Shown: positions 15,861 through 23,097 of the stretch, in pieces
How positions within the stretch are numbered: the first letter of the stretch is position 1
How the letters are laid out: every line of letters begins with the position of its first letter
Origin: Microcaldota archaeon
Lineage (GTDB): Archaea > Micrarchaeota > Micrarchaeia > Norongarragalinales > UBA97
DNA: 41,207 bases
Reading direction: 5' to 3'
Assembly: GCA_016194335.1 (NCBI GenBank)
Contig: JACQBR010000009.1
Span: 1 to 41,207, forward strand
Notes under the pieces: generated by a model
What the model saw: only the letters and a program-made list of their open reading frames with translations
The model's database searches: none
What the model was told of the DNA's origin: nothing
Program-made: the position numbers and the translations under genes

Positions 15861-16399
15861 TATTGCTCTTCGTACCTGTCCTTCTCTACGAGCTTAATCC
15901 GCTCAATCCCGCCGTTGGAAATGAGCCAATTCGCAACCGAGGGGGGAACCAACTTCTCCCACTTCCCGCCATCAAGCATCTCCGACCGGATTCGCGTGCT
16001 GTTGTAATCATCCCGTTCAAAAAACGGGAAGGATTTCGTCGCAATTCCCCAGCGGGAGAACACGTCGGCAATGATGCCCCTGTTTGTGAATATGGCGTCA
16101 AACGGCGGGCAGACGAGCATGAGGTTGTTGGCAGTCTGTTCGTAAGACCCAACCGCGTCGGGAACCTGGACTATTACCGCCTTGTCCAACAAGCCCGCTT
16201 CCCCCAACATTGCCTTGAGCATCAGGAGCCTCTCGCCGCCGGTGAAGGGGTTGCGGGGAGTGTGGGAGGAAAGCGCGCTGCCTATTGCTATCACAAGCTC
16301 GTCACACCCATTGGCAAGGAGGTGCTCGATGACTTTAATGTGGCCGTTGTGGGGAGGGTTGAAACGCCCCCAATAAACGCCGCGGTGGACCTTTGGCAT
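15860..16399 (-). CDS. nadM: archaeal nicotinamide-nucleotide adenylyltransferase
   Basis: This is a 179-residue nucleotidyltransferase making NAD from NMN and ATP. It has RGVYWGRFNPPHNGHIKVIE with the HxGH-type ATP motif near the N-terminus, VIAIGSALSSHTPRNPFTGGE, and YNSTRIRS as the ISSTxxR-like C-terminal motif. Length and order match archaeal NadM. I start at ATG 16399; the frame stays open upstream, but GGTTAAAT about 27 bp before this ATG fits a leaderless transcript. The final codon and stop sit at the border of repeat copy C. Confidence 0.9.
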   Translation of the reverse strand: MPKVHRGVYWGRFNPPHNGHIKVIEHLLANGCDELVIAIGSALSSHTPRNPFTGGERLLMLKAMLGEAGLLDKAVIVQVPDAVGSYEQTANNLMLVCPPFDAIFTNRGIIADVFSRWGIATKSFPFFERDDYNSTRIRSEMLDGGKWEKLVPPSVANWLISNGGIERIKLVEKDRYEEQ

Positions 16400-16504
16400 G
16401 AAAGAATTCAGCGGGAAGGAAGGATTTAACCACTGGCCTTCGGTTCGAAACTGATTTAAACTGCCCCCCCAAAGTTGTAGCGGGTGGTTGCGTTGGCATT
16501 CAGG

Positions 16505-16836
16505 ATGGCGGACGAAAAGATTGGCAGGAAAGTTGCAAAGACGGTTTTTGGAGAAAGGTATGGCATCGCTCCATTCGCTGATGGCACGCGGCCGCAACGG
16601 ACAGTTTTGGCGGTCCAAAAACGCCTCTGGCCGGCAGGAGCGAGAAATCCGCTATATGCTTTGGGATTCCATTTGGGCAGCGAACCCCTGGGGAAAAAAC
16701 GCCTAAAGCGACTGCACTGGACAAACACGTGATTGTTGGGAAGATAGTGCACCATTACAAACCGCTTTCTCCAGTTGCAATGGAGTTATTCAACGGAATC
16801 GCAAACATCAAAGGCAAAGCCATACGTTGGCTGTAG
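16505..16836 (+). pseudogene. decayed region with an EF-Tu domain-II-like remnant
   Basis: This stretch between nadM and pyrG holds broken frames. The clearest piece is GTG 16729 to TAG 16836, 35 codons, reading VIVGKIVHHYKPLSPVAMEL and then ending early. VGKIxHYxxxxxVAxxEL is the opening of the small archaeal 'translation elongation factor-like' (EF-Tu domain II) proteins of about 80-95 aa. The remaining two thirds are missing. Upstream, ATG 16505 opens a 75-codon frame of no recognised family. I read the region as relic coding DNA convergent with pyrG. Confidence 0.4.
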
Positions 16837-16837
16837 T

Positions 16838-18442
16838 TCACTCCGCCCTTCCCTTCGCAGCCTTTACGAACCCGTAGTAGAGAGGCTCGGGCTCTTCGAG
16901 GCGAGAGTCGAATTCTGGGTGTGCCTGCGTGCCCATGAAAAACGGATGGTCTTTCAGCTCTCCGATTTTCATTATTTCCCGCTCGGGGTCCTTTCCGCTA
17001 AAGACCCAACCCGCCTCTTCAAACTGCTTTACGAATTCCGGGTTGATTTCATAGCGGTGGCGGAAGCGCTTGGTGATCTTTTCCGATTTGTAAAGCTCAA
17101 ACGCCTTGGTCCCCTTGAGAACGAGGACTTGCTTTGCGCCCAGCCTCATCGTCCCGCCCTTTTCAGTCACCGTCTTCTGCTCGGGAAGGATGTCGATGAC
17201 TGGATGCTTCGTGTCGGGCTCGTTTTCAGTTGTGTTCGCATCCTTAAAGCCGAGGAGGTTTCTGCCGCTTTCGATGACTGCAAGCTGAAGACCGTAGCAA
17301 ATTCCCAAGTAGGGAACGCCGTTCTCGCGCGCGAATTTCACCGCCGCAATCTTTCCCTCGACGCCGCGGCCGCCAAAGCCGCCGGGCACGAGGATGCCTT
17401 GGAATTCCGAGAGGTTGGCCTTTCCTTTCTCCAACGCCTCGCTGTCGATAAGAGACGCATCTACGTGAACGTCGTTGTGAACCCCGGCGTGAAGAAGTGA
17501 TTCGAAAACGCTCATGTACGCGTCCTTCGCGCCCGTTGCATACTTGCCAACCACGCCTATCTTCACCGTCGGGCCTTTCTCGCGCAGTTCCTTGAGCCTG
17601 CCCACGAGTTTCTTCCACTCGTCAAGCTTGCCGTCCTCGAACTTGACGTGCATCCTTTCGCAAATGCGCTGCGCAACCCCCTGCTTCTCCAGAGTCAGGG
17701 GCAGTTCGTAAACAGAATCGAGAGTGGGGGATGTGAAGACATTCTCTTCCCGGACATTGCAGAACAGGGCGATCTTTTCCTTCACAGGGTTGGTGAGCAT
17801 CGAGTCCGCGCGGGCGACGAGAAAGTTTGGGGTGATTCCCCTTGCAAGCAGGGCCTTGACCGAGTGCTGCATGGGCTTCGTTTTCGCCTCGCCCGTCGTA
17901 ATGGTGGGGACGAGCGCGAGGTGCACGAACGTGACTGCCTCGGGCGGCTCCTCGAAATTCATCTGCCTCGCGGCTTCAAGCACCACTTCGCTCTCCAAGT
18001 CGCCCACCGTCCCGCCGATTTCCACGATGAGGACGTCGGCGCCGGTGACCTTGGCGCAACTGCGGATGCGGGCCTTCACCTCGTTGGTCGCGTGGGGAAT
18101 GAGCTGGATTGTCTTGCCGAGGTAGTCGCCGCGGCGCTCCTTGTCAATCACCGCCTTGTACACGCTTCCCATCATGAGGTTCTGCTCGTGGACGGCAAAC
18201 TCGTTGAGAAAACGCTCGTAATTCCCCACGTCAAGGTCGCATTCGAACCCGTCGCGCGTGACGAAAACCTCGCCGTGCTCAAACGGGTTGAGAGTGCCAG
18301 CGTCGCAATTTAGGTAAGGGTCAATCTTCATCACGCTCACCTTCACCCCCCCTTCCTTGAGGAGCTTGGCAAGCGACGCTGCGAAGCTCCCCTTCCCCAG
18401 GGACGAAAGCACCCCGCCGGTGACGAAAACGAACTTCGACAT
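16838..18442 (-). CDS. pyrG: CTP synthase
   Basis: This is a 534-residue enzyme converting UTP, ATP and glutamine to CTP. The N-terminal synthase domain shows KFVFVTGGVLSSLGKG, then KIDPYLNCDAGTLNPFEHGE, and VEIGGTVGDLES. The C-terminal class I glutaminase domain has the nucleophile in GICYG (commonly GICLG) and a catalytic HPEF. The length is standard. An in-frame TTG precedes the ATG by one codon. The gene is complete, without inteins. Confidence 0.97.
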   Translation of the reverse strand: MSKFVFVTGGVLSSLGKGSFAASLAKLLKEGGVKVSVMKIDPYLNCDAGTLNPFEHGEVFVTRDGFECDLDVGNYERFLNEFAVHEQNLMMGSVYKAVIDKERRGDYLGKTIQLIPHATNEVKARIRSCAKVTGADVLIVEIGGTVGDLESEVVLEAARQMNFEEPPEAVTFVHLALVPTITTGEAKTKPMQHSVKALLARGITPNFLVARADSMLTNPVKEKIALFCNVREENVFTSPTLDSVYELPLTLEKQGVAQRICERMHVKFEDGKLDEWKKLVGRLKELREKGPTVKIGVVGKYATGAKDAYMSVFESLLHAGVHNDVHVDASLIDSEALEKGKANLSEFQGILVPGGFGGRGVEGKIAAVKFARENGVPYLGICYGLQLAVIESGRNLLGFKDANTTENEPDTKHPVIDILPEQKTVTEKGGTMRLGAKQVLVLKGTKAFELYKSEKITKRFRHRYEINPEFVKQFEEAGWVFSGKDPEREIMKIGELKDHPFFMGTQAHPEFDSRLEEPEPLYYGFVKAAKGRAE

Positions 18443-18517
18443 CAATACCGCACCCTAAACGCTAAAACAAAATACAATACGAAACGAGACTAAGCCGAAG
18501 AAGGCTTTTAAGGATTC

Positions 18518-18607
18518 TTAATGGTCCAGCCAGGTGGGGAAGATGGCCTCCGCCACGTGGAAGAGGACGAAGCCGATTCCGATGCCGAAAAGGACGTCTG
18601 TGAACAT
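18518..18607 (-). CDS. 29-residue single-TM microprotein
   Basis: ATG 18607 to TAA 18518 encodes MFTDVLFGIGIGFVLFHVAE followed by nine residues (AIFPTWLDH), almost entirely one membrane helix. AAGGTAA lies about 6 nt upstream, and a TATA-like CTATAATT lies farther up. It is too short for standard annotation and no family is recognised. Support comes from the translation signals and the clean hydrophobic helix. Confidence 0.5.
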   Translation of the reverse strand: MFTDVLFGIGIGFVLFHVAEAIFPTWLDH

Positions 18608-18723
18608 GCGATTACCTTAGTTAGATTCCTGACAAATTATAGCGATTTTATCATAATATGTCATAAAAGCAAAGGCTTAAATTTCTTCGGCTCCCAATAG
18701 AATCACCCAAGGAGGTGGTGCGA

Positions 18724-18954
18724 GTGGAGTATGTAAGAGAGATTGCGGCGGAGGAGAGCGGCAAGCATTTCGTCAACGCATTGCTTCTCGCTTTCGCGCT
18801 GATCGCGTTCCTCGTTGGCGAAAACCTCGTGGGCGCTGCCGGCATTTCCATCCTGGCAATCAACTCCATCCATTTCGGGACGGAAACCCGGAAGGAAACC
18901 GACTATTCCCTGCACGCCTTTTCTCCCGCGCTGCTGGCCTTTTTCCCGGTATGA
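18724..18954 (+). CDS. small membrane protein, hypothetical
   Basis: This is a 76-residue protein. GTG 18724 is chosen because GGAGG lies 8 nt upstream; GTGs at 18715 and 18718 overlap that site. YVREIAAEESGKHFVNALLL leads into two hydrophobic spans. A TTAAATTT element at about 18677 is the likely TATA box. The family is not recognised. Confidence 0.55.
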   Translation: MEYVREIAAEESGKHFVNALLLAFALIAFLVGENLVGAAGISILAINSIHFGTETRKETDYSLHAFSPALLAFFPV

Positions 18955-19194
18955 ATCCTGGCCTCCCTAATCTTTTTTAAACCCCAAACCTAAACGCAGC
19001 TTCCCGATTCCTTTTTCTCCACGGTGGGCTCCGAGGATTCTTTCGAACCCAAGGCGCGTTGGCCCCCGAGCCAACGAAGTTTCTTTCTTTACGCGACGAG
19101 CGAAGCTTTCCGTAAACGCTTTTCGATCAGGGGTAGAGGAGCACGGGCAATTCGGCGAGGAGCCTGATGCGACGAGTGAATTGCGACGCCCCCC
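18955..19194. other. hairpin-rich intergenic region, possible structured RNA
   Basis: There is no credible ORF in these 240 bp, but several inverted repeats are visible. CGTTGGC/GCCAACG is a 7-bp stem around 19058-19077. GGGTTC-GAAA-GAATCC on the minus strand is a GNRA tetraloop hairpin with one G-U pair, around 19032-19047. TTTACG/CGTAAA and GCAATTC/GAATTGC pair further right. TTTTTTAAAC near 18973 could be a plus-strand TATA box. I could not fit a tRNA, SRP or RNase P consensus. Confidence 0.4.
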
Positions 19195-19500
19195 CTAGTG
19201 GCCGTACATGACCTTCCTTGCCGAGGCGAGGCGGCTTTCGCGCTGTCGCACGAGCTGGAAGAAGTAGGCCGCACCCGCGAGGGAGATGACGGAGATTGCG
19301 GGCGCGCTGGCGATGAAGTAGATTGCCACGCCGATGAGGACGTAGATGTAGAGGTGGAAGCGGATGAGGTCCTTCCAGAGGGGGAAGTAGTTGGACATGT
19401 ACGCCCAGCGGGTGGTGCGGCCGACTAGGGGCTTGGAAAAGTCCTGGATGACCGTGGTCTCCCCGATGGCAGGTTGCGGTGTGAAGTGCGCGTCGCTCAT
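19195..19500 (-). CDS. paralogous two-TM protein P1 of a six-gene cluster
   Basis: This is a 101-residue protein, last in the cluster transcribed from 21352. After a polar N-terminus comes the cluster signature TRWAYMSNYFPLW (TRxx[YF][LM]x6W), then two hydrophobic spans (LYIYVLIGVAIYFIAS and ISVISLAGAAYFF) and a basic tail. The same motif and topology recur in P3, P5 and P6. No known family is recognised. A small membrane-complex subunit is the simplest reading. Confidence 0.7.
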   Translation of the reverse strand: MSDAHFTPQPAIGETTVIQDFSKPLVGRTTRWAYMSNYFPLWKDLIRFHLYIYVLIGVAIYFIASAPAISVISLAGAAYFFQLVRQRESRLASARKVMYGH

Positions 19501-19514
19501 TTCAGTTTTTCACC

Positions 19515-19976
19515 CTATAGCGTGTAAGTCATGCTCTTTCCCTTGTACCACGCGATTCCCCACGCGGCGTTGAGTATGCGCTCGCTGTAGAAGTGGCCTG
19601 CGAGGTAGGCGCAGCCCGCGGCCACCCAGACGTTGAAGAACGCGGTGACGAGCGTGGCGAGAGCGAAGAAAACTGCAAGGACGTACGCCTTGTAGATTGC
19701 GGCGAAGTTTCCGCTGCGCATGCTCGCGTCGAGATTGTCGTTGAGCATGTCGCCACGGGTCACGATGTCCGCAACGTGGGTGGGAACACTTTTTCCGCGG
19801 CAGATTATCATGTCCGCGCCGGGCGCCCTGCCCATGGGCATGAAGACGGGCACGAAAGTCTTCTCGCTTTCCGCAGCGCCGTGGCTGTCGCCAGGGCCTC
19901 CTGCGTGGCTATTGCTCGTGGCACCGGGCTTGTGGGCCAGGTTTTTCTTCAGTTGGGAGATTCCGATCATGTTCAT
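19515..19976 (-). CDS. paralogous two-TM protein P2 of the cluster (diverged)
   Basis: This is a 153-residue protein with a long Gly/Ser/His-rich N-terminus, a segment FVPVFMPMGRAPGADMII that resembles FTPVPMFLPTRTFGNN of P6, then TRGDMLNDNL in the place of the cluster motif (the Trp is replaced), and two TM spans. It ends with a Trp/Tyr-rich tail. P2 and P6 thus form a subgroup within the cluster. The gene is 14 bp from P1. The function is unknown. Confidence 0.65.
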   Translation of the reverse strand: MNMIGISQLKKNLAHKPGATSNSHAGGPGDSHGAAESEKTFVPVFMPMGRAPGADMIICRGKSVPTHVADIVTRGDMLNDNLDASMRSGNFAAIYKAYVLAVFFALATLVTAFFNVWVAAGCAYLAGHFYSERILNAAWGIAWYKGKSMTYTL

Positions 19977-19982
19977 TGCCTT

Positions 19983-20279
19983 TTAGAGGTCGGCGCCGAC
20001 CAGCTTCCTGTCGAGGTGGAGGTGGTGGGTGCTCAGAAGCGACTTTTGGTAGAAGTATGCGGCGAGGGCGAGCGCCGGGACGGCAAGGGGCGGGAAGCGG
20101 AAGAGCATCACCACTCCCGCAATCGCGAGGCCTATGGCGTAAGTGCGGAATTGGAACTGGCCGCGCCAGTGGGGGATGAAGTGCTCGAGGTAGCTAAGGC
20201 GGGTCTGGTCGCGCATGAATGCGTGGCCGTGGTCGCCAAAGACGCTCGAATGCTGCAACTGCGCTTTCTGTACGTCCAT
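19983..20279 (-). CDS. paralogous two-TM protein P3 of the cluster
   Basis: This is a 98-residue protein. TRLSYLEHFIPHW carries the shared motif at residues about 26-38. It is followed by RTYAIGLAIAGVVMLF and LAVPALALAAYFYQ, and a basic C-terminus. The AAYFYQ end of the second span is nearly the same as AAYFFQ in P1, so P1 and P3 look like the closest pair. It is separated from P2 by 6 bp. Confidence 0.7.
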   Translation of the reverse strand: MDVQKAQLQHSSVFGDHGHAFMRDQTRLSYLEHFIPHWRGQFQFRTYAIGLAIAGVVMLFRFPPLAVPALALAAYFYQKSLLSTHHLHLDRKLVGADL

Positions 20280-20283
20280 CTTT

Positions 20284-20547
20284 CTACACCAGCTTGAGCT
20301 TGATTGCCGAATATGCGAGGCTGAAGAGGATTGCCGACCACACCATCCAGTCGGGGGCGATGAAGCTGATTGCCGTGCCGTTCATTGCCACGGGGAAGGG
20401 AACGTGCGCCTCTTCGGGAAGCGCGATTTTCACGATGCCGAAGTCCTCGAGAAGCGAGCCGAAGGCTGCGATGGGGTCGGGCCTGATGGCGTGGGGGAAT
20501 TTCTTGGCTGCGTTATTGTCTGCGAAAATCCACATTTTTTGCACCAT
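20284..20547 (-). CDS. single-TM protein P4 within the cluster, not a paralogue
   Basis: This is an 87-residue protein lacking the TRxx[YF] motif. The N-terminal 60 residues are soluble (DNNAAKKFPHAIRPDPIAAF and so on) and probably fold on one side of the membrane. A C-terminal TM (WMVWSAILFSLAYSAIKL) anchors it. The gaps to its neighbours are 4 and 15 bp, so it belongs to the same operon and presumably the same complex. No family is recognised. Confidence 0.6.
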   Translation of the reverse strand: MVQKMWIFADNNAAKKFPHAIRPDPIAAFGSLLEDFGIVKIALPEEAHVPFPVAMNGTAISFIAPDWMVWSAILFSLAYSAIKLKLV

Positions 20548-20562
20548 TTTCTTAAATTTTTT

Positions 20563-20970
20563 CTAATCCACAAGCACCAGCGACCTGTGGTTGCCGAACT
20601 TGTGCACGATGAGGTTGTACCACCACGCGAGGTCGAAGAAACGCGCGGAAACCGCAATCATCAGGAGCGCGCCGGGCGTGAACACCTCCAGCGTGAGGAT
20701 GCCGAGCGCAAGAAGCGCCACCGCGAGGATGCGCGTGACGTGCTCGTACTTCCAGTACCCGACGAATTCCTCGAGGTATTCCCAGCGGGTCCAGTTGCGC
20801 ATGTTGGGCGGCAGGTCCGGCTTGCTTTCCGCCGGGAGCATGGTATTGTGCTGCTCTTCGGCAAACTGGCCCGCGGCCATGCGCCTCATCTGCTGCGCGC
20901 CCGCGTTGAAGTCGTGGCCGCCTGCGGCTGCAGAGAAGCTCACCGGAACGCTGAAACCTTCTGAAGCCAT
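20563..20970 (-). CDS. paralogous two-TM protein P5 of the cluster
   Basis: This is a 135-residue protein. A 60-residue polar N-terminus is followed by RNWTRWEYLEEFVGYW, the clearest copy of the cluster motif, then two hydrophobic stretches (ILAVALLALGILTLEVF and ALLMIAVSARFFDLAWWY) and KFGNHRSLVLVD. The N-terminal extension differs from those of P1 and P3. Paralogues with different soluble extensions suggest specialised subunits of one assembly. Confidence 0.7.
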   Translation of the reverse strand: MASEGFSVPVSFSAAAGGHDFNAGAQQMRRMAAGQFAEEQHNTMLPAESKPDLPPNMRNWTRWEYLEEFVGYWKYEHVTRILAVALLALGILTLEVFTPGALLMIAVSARFFDLAWWYNLIVHKFGNHRSLVLVD

Positions 20971-20980
20971 TTTTCATCCC

Positions 20981-21352
20981 TTATGTCGATTCGAGCAGGC
21001 GCCTCTTCCCGAGCAGCTGCGTGACGTAGAACTGTTCCCAGATGAACTTTCCGTAAAACCAACCGGCGCCAAGCCCCGCGAGGGCGGAGAGGTAGACGTT
21101 GCTGAAGAGCAGAATTATTGCAGCGCCGCTGAGGGCGTACGCGATTATCTTGTTCACCCTCCAGGCAATCCAGTGGCTGATGTTGGCGTCGAGAAACTTC
21201 TGACGGGTCATCACCGTCACGACGTTGTTGCCAAACGTGCGGGTGGGCAGGAACATTGGGACGGGGGTGAACTTGGGATGGGCAGCGTGCGGCTCGCTGG
21301 AGGGCTTGAGGCCCATTTGGCGAATCTCCGACACGCTAAGCTTTTCAACCAT
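20981..21352 (-). CDS. paralogous two-TM protein P6, first gene of the cluster
   Basis: This is a 123-residue protein starting at ATG 21352, with AAGGGAG upstream. It has a cytosolic-looking N-terminus, FTPVPMFLPTRTFGNN shared in outline with P2, the motif TRQKFLDANISHW, and spans IIAYALSGAAIILLF and LSALAGLGAGWFYGKF. It is the promoter-proximal gene; all six genes follow with gaps of at most 15 bp. Confidence 0.7.
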   Translation of the reverse strand: MVEKLSVSEIRQMGLKPSSEPHAAHPKFTPVPMFLPTRTFGNNVVTVMTRQKFLDANISHWIAWRVNKIIAYALSGAAIILLFSNVYLSALAGLGAGWFYGKFIWEQFYVTQLLGKRRLLEST

Positions 21353-21385
21353 CGTTGCTCCCTTAGCAATAACTATGGAGTTCGT

Positions 21386-21396
21386 TATATTTAAAC
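21386..21396 (-). promoter_or_regulatory. TATA promoter of the six-gene membrane-protein operon
   Basis: GTTTAAATATA on the minus strand lies about 35-45 bp before the P6 ATG. It is the only strong TATA box upstream of the six tightly packed genes, so one transcript is likely. Confidence 0.6.
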
Positions 21397-21538
21397 TTAT
21401 CAGTAGTAACAAACTGCAAGCCCGCTTTCCTGCCATAAATGGCGCCAACGGCGATTGACGAAGAAAAGGTCGGGAACGCAAGCGCGCCTCTGGGAAGAAA
21501 TGGGACTATTTATACGCCGCAACCCCCTTACTCTCCCC

Positions 21539-22975
21539 ATGAACGAAATTGAGAGCCGGGTGCTTGAGGCCAACGCCGCTTATCTTGGAATTTCGCGGAT
21601 GCAGATGATGGAGAACGCCGGGAGGGAAACCGCGCGTTTTGTTGAGGAGAACTTTCCAAAGGCGAAACACGTTGGGATATTCTGCGGGCTTGGCAACAAT
21701 GGAGGCGACGGGTTTTGCGCAGCGCGTTTCCTCCTCACGGCAAAAAAGGAGATTACAGTCATCCTCGTCGGAAGCCCGAAATCCATTGCTACCCTTGAGG
21801 CGAGGGAAAACTGGAGGGCGATTGAGCCCCTTCAGCCAATCAGGAAAATCTTAATTTCAGACTCGAAAGAATTTGATGCTTGCTGGATGGAACTAAAAAA
21901 ATTCGAGGTCGTGCTTGACTGCATTCTTGGCACCGGGCAGTCGGGGGAGTTGCGCGAGCCGGTGAGGAGCGCGGTTGGGAAAATCAATTCGCTTACGCCC
22001 AAGGCGGCAATCATCGCCGTAGACGTTCCAACGGGTTTTGGCACCCGCACCCAAGTGAAGGCCGGCCATACGGTTTCGTTTCATTATCCTAAAACCCCTC
22101 GTGCAACTGCGCTGTCGATTGGGATCCCCGAGCAATTCGAAGAACTCGTAGGGCCGGGCCACGTTCAGGCGCTTTCGTTCTCAGATTCGAACCCCAAAAG
22201 CCACAAGGGGCAGAACGGCGTGCTTTTGGTTGTCGGCGGTGGGCGCGAGTACCACGGCGCGCCGATAAGCGCGGTGAAAGCCGCAAGCAAAATCGTTGAC
22301 CTCGTTTACTTCGCGGGCACACCGGCAAACAACGAGCTTGTGAAGAAAATGAAAATCGAATGCGCTGATTTCATGGCGCTTGAATGGGCCGGGATTACCG
22401 AAACTCTAAAGAGGGCAGATTGCACGCTTGTCGGGCCGGGGATGGACATTGATGCGAATGCAAAAAGCATAGTGAACAGCCTGCTCAAGGCAGTCTCGAA
22501 GTCGAATGGGAAGAAGAAAATCGTGCTTGACGCAAGCGCGCTGAGGATGGCGGACAAGCGGCTTCTTTCCCCCGCCGTGTGCGTCACCCCCCACGCTGGC
22601 GAGTTCGAGGCGCTTTTCGGCATTGAGGCCACAGGCGAAAATGCAAGGGAAATGGCCAAGAGGCACGATTGCGCAATCCTGCTCAAGGACAAGGGGAACA
22701 GCGGCTTTGACTGGATTGCCGAATCTGGAGGCGGAAAGCTCGTCAAGAACTCCAACGGCAACGAGGGCATGACCAAAGGAGGGACGGGCGACGTGCTTGC
22801 CGGCCTCACCGCGGCGTTCGCTTGCAAGAACGGCTTGTTCCACAGCGCGTGCGCGGCCGCGTTCGTCAACGGTCTTGCGGGCGATTTGCTAAAGGAAAGG
22901 GCGGGCGTGAACTATTCCGCAAGCGACCTTGCCCAAGAGCTGCCGCGCGCGATAAAGCTGGCGAGGGAATTTTAA
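21539..22975 (+). CDS. nnr: bifunctional NAD(P)H-hydrate repair enzyme (epimerase plus dehydratase)
   Basis: This is a 478-residue fusion. The N-terminal YjeF_N domain (about 1-205) includes GISRMQMMENAGRE and GLGNNGGDGFCAARFL and epimerises S/R NAD(P)HX. The C-terminal ribokinase-like domain (about 215-478) has KGQNGVLLVVGGGREYHGAP, VTPHAGEFEALF and the GGTGDVLAGL signature of ADP/ATP-dependent NAD(P)HX dehydratase. Together they repair damaged NAD(P)H. TTTATA about 27 bp before ATG 21539 indicates a leaderless mRNA, favouring this start over longer upstream readings. Confidence 0.93.
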   Translation: MNEIESRVLEANAAYLGISRMQMMENAGRETARFVEENFPKAKHVGIFCGLGNNGGDGFCAARFLLTAKKEITVILVGSPKSIATLEARENWRAIEPLQPIRKILISDSKEFDACWMELKKFEVVLDCILGTGQSGELREPVRSAVGKINSLTPKAAIIAVDVPTGFGTRTQVKAGHTVSFHYPKTPRATALSIGIPEQFEELVGPGHVQALSFSDSNPKSHKGQNGVLLVVGGGREYHGAPISAVKAASKIVDLVYFAGTPANNELVKKMKIECADFMALEWAGITETLKRADCTLVGPGMDIDANAKSIVNSLLKAVSKSNGKKKIVLDASALRMADKRLLSPAVCVTPHAGEFEALFGIEATGENAREMAKRHDCAILLKDKGNSGFDWIAESGGGKLVKNSNGNEGMTKGGTGDVLAGLTAAFACKNGLFHSACAAAFVNGLAGDLLKERAGVNYSASDLAQELPRAIKLAREF

Positions 22976-22988
22976 GCCAATCCGGCCT

Positions 22989-23081
22989 ATAGCGGACTCG
23001 GAAAGTTGTGCAGGTGATTTGCCGAGCCCGCTAGTAGCAAAACAGGAATTGCATTTTCGCAAGACTTTCCTGTTTTGCTGT
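22989..23081 (+). repeat. diverged twin-hairpin element, copy E
   Basis: This 93-bp element has the same architecture as copies A-D but mostly different sequence. Hairpin 1 arms are AGCGGACTCGG and CCGAGCCCGCT (one mismatch). Hairpin 2 arms are AGCAAAACAGGAA and TTCCTGTTTTGCT (13 bp, perfect), joined by AGT. Bases shared with A-D sit at the stem feet: ATAGCGG, CCGCTAGT, GCAAA and TTTGCT. The distal stems and 18-20 nt loops differ yet still pair. It fills most of the gap between nnr and the 23098 gene. Confidence 0.75.
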
Positions 23082-23097
23082 AATCCGGCTTCTAAAG

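Noticed and set aside
19018-19100. Possible tRNA on the minus strand (GGTTCGAA and a variable-arm-like hairpin)
   Set aside because: The TTCGAA belongs to a GAAA-tetraloop hairpin; no acceptor stem or anticodon arm could be fitted.
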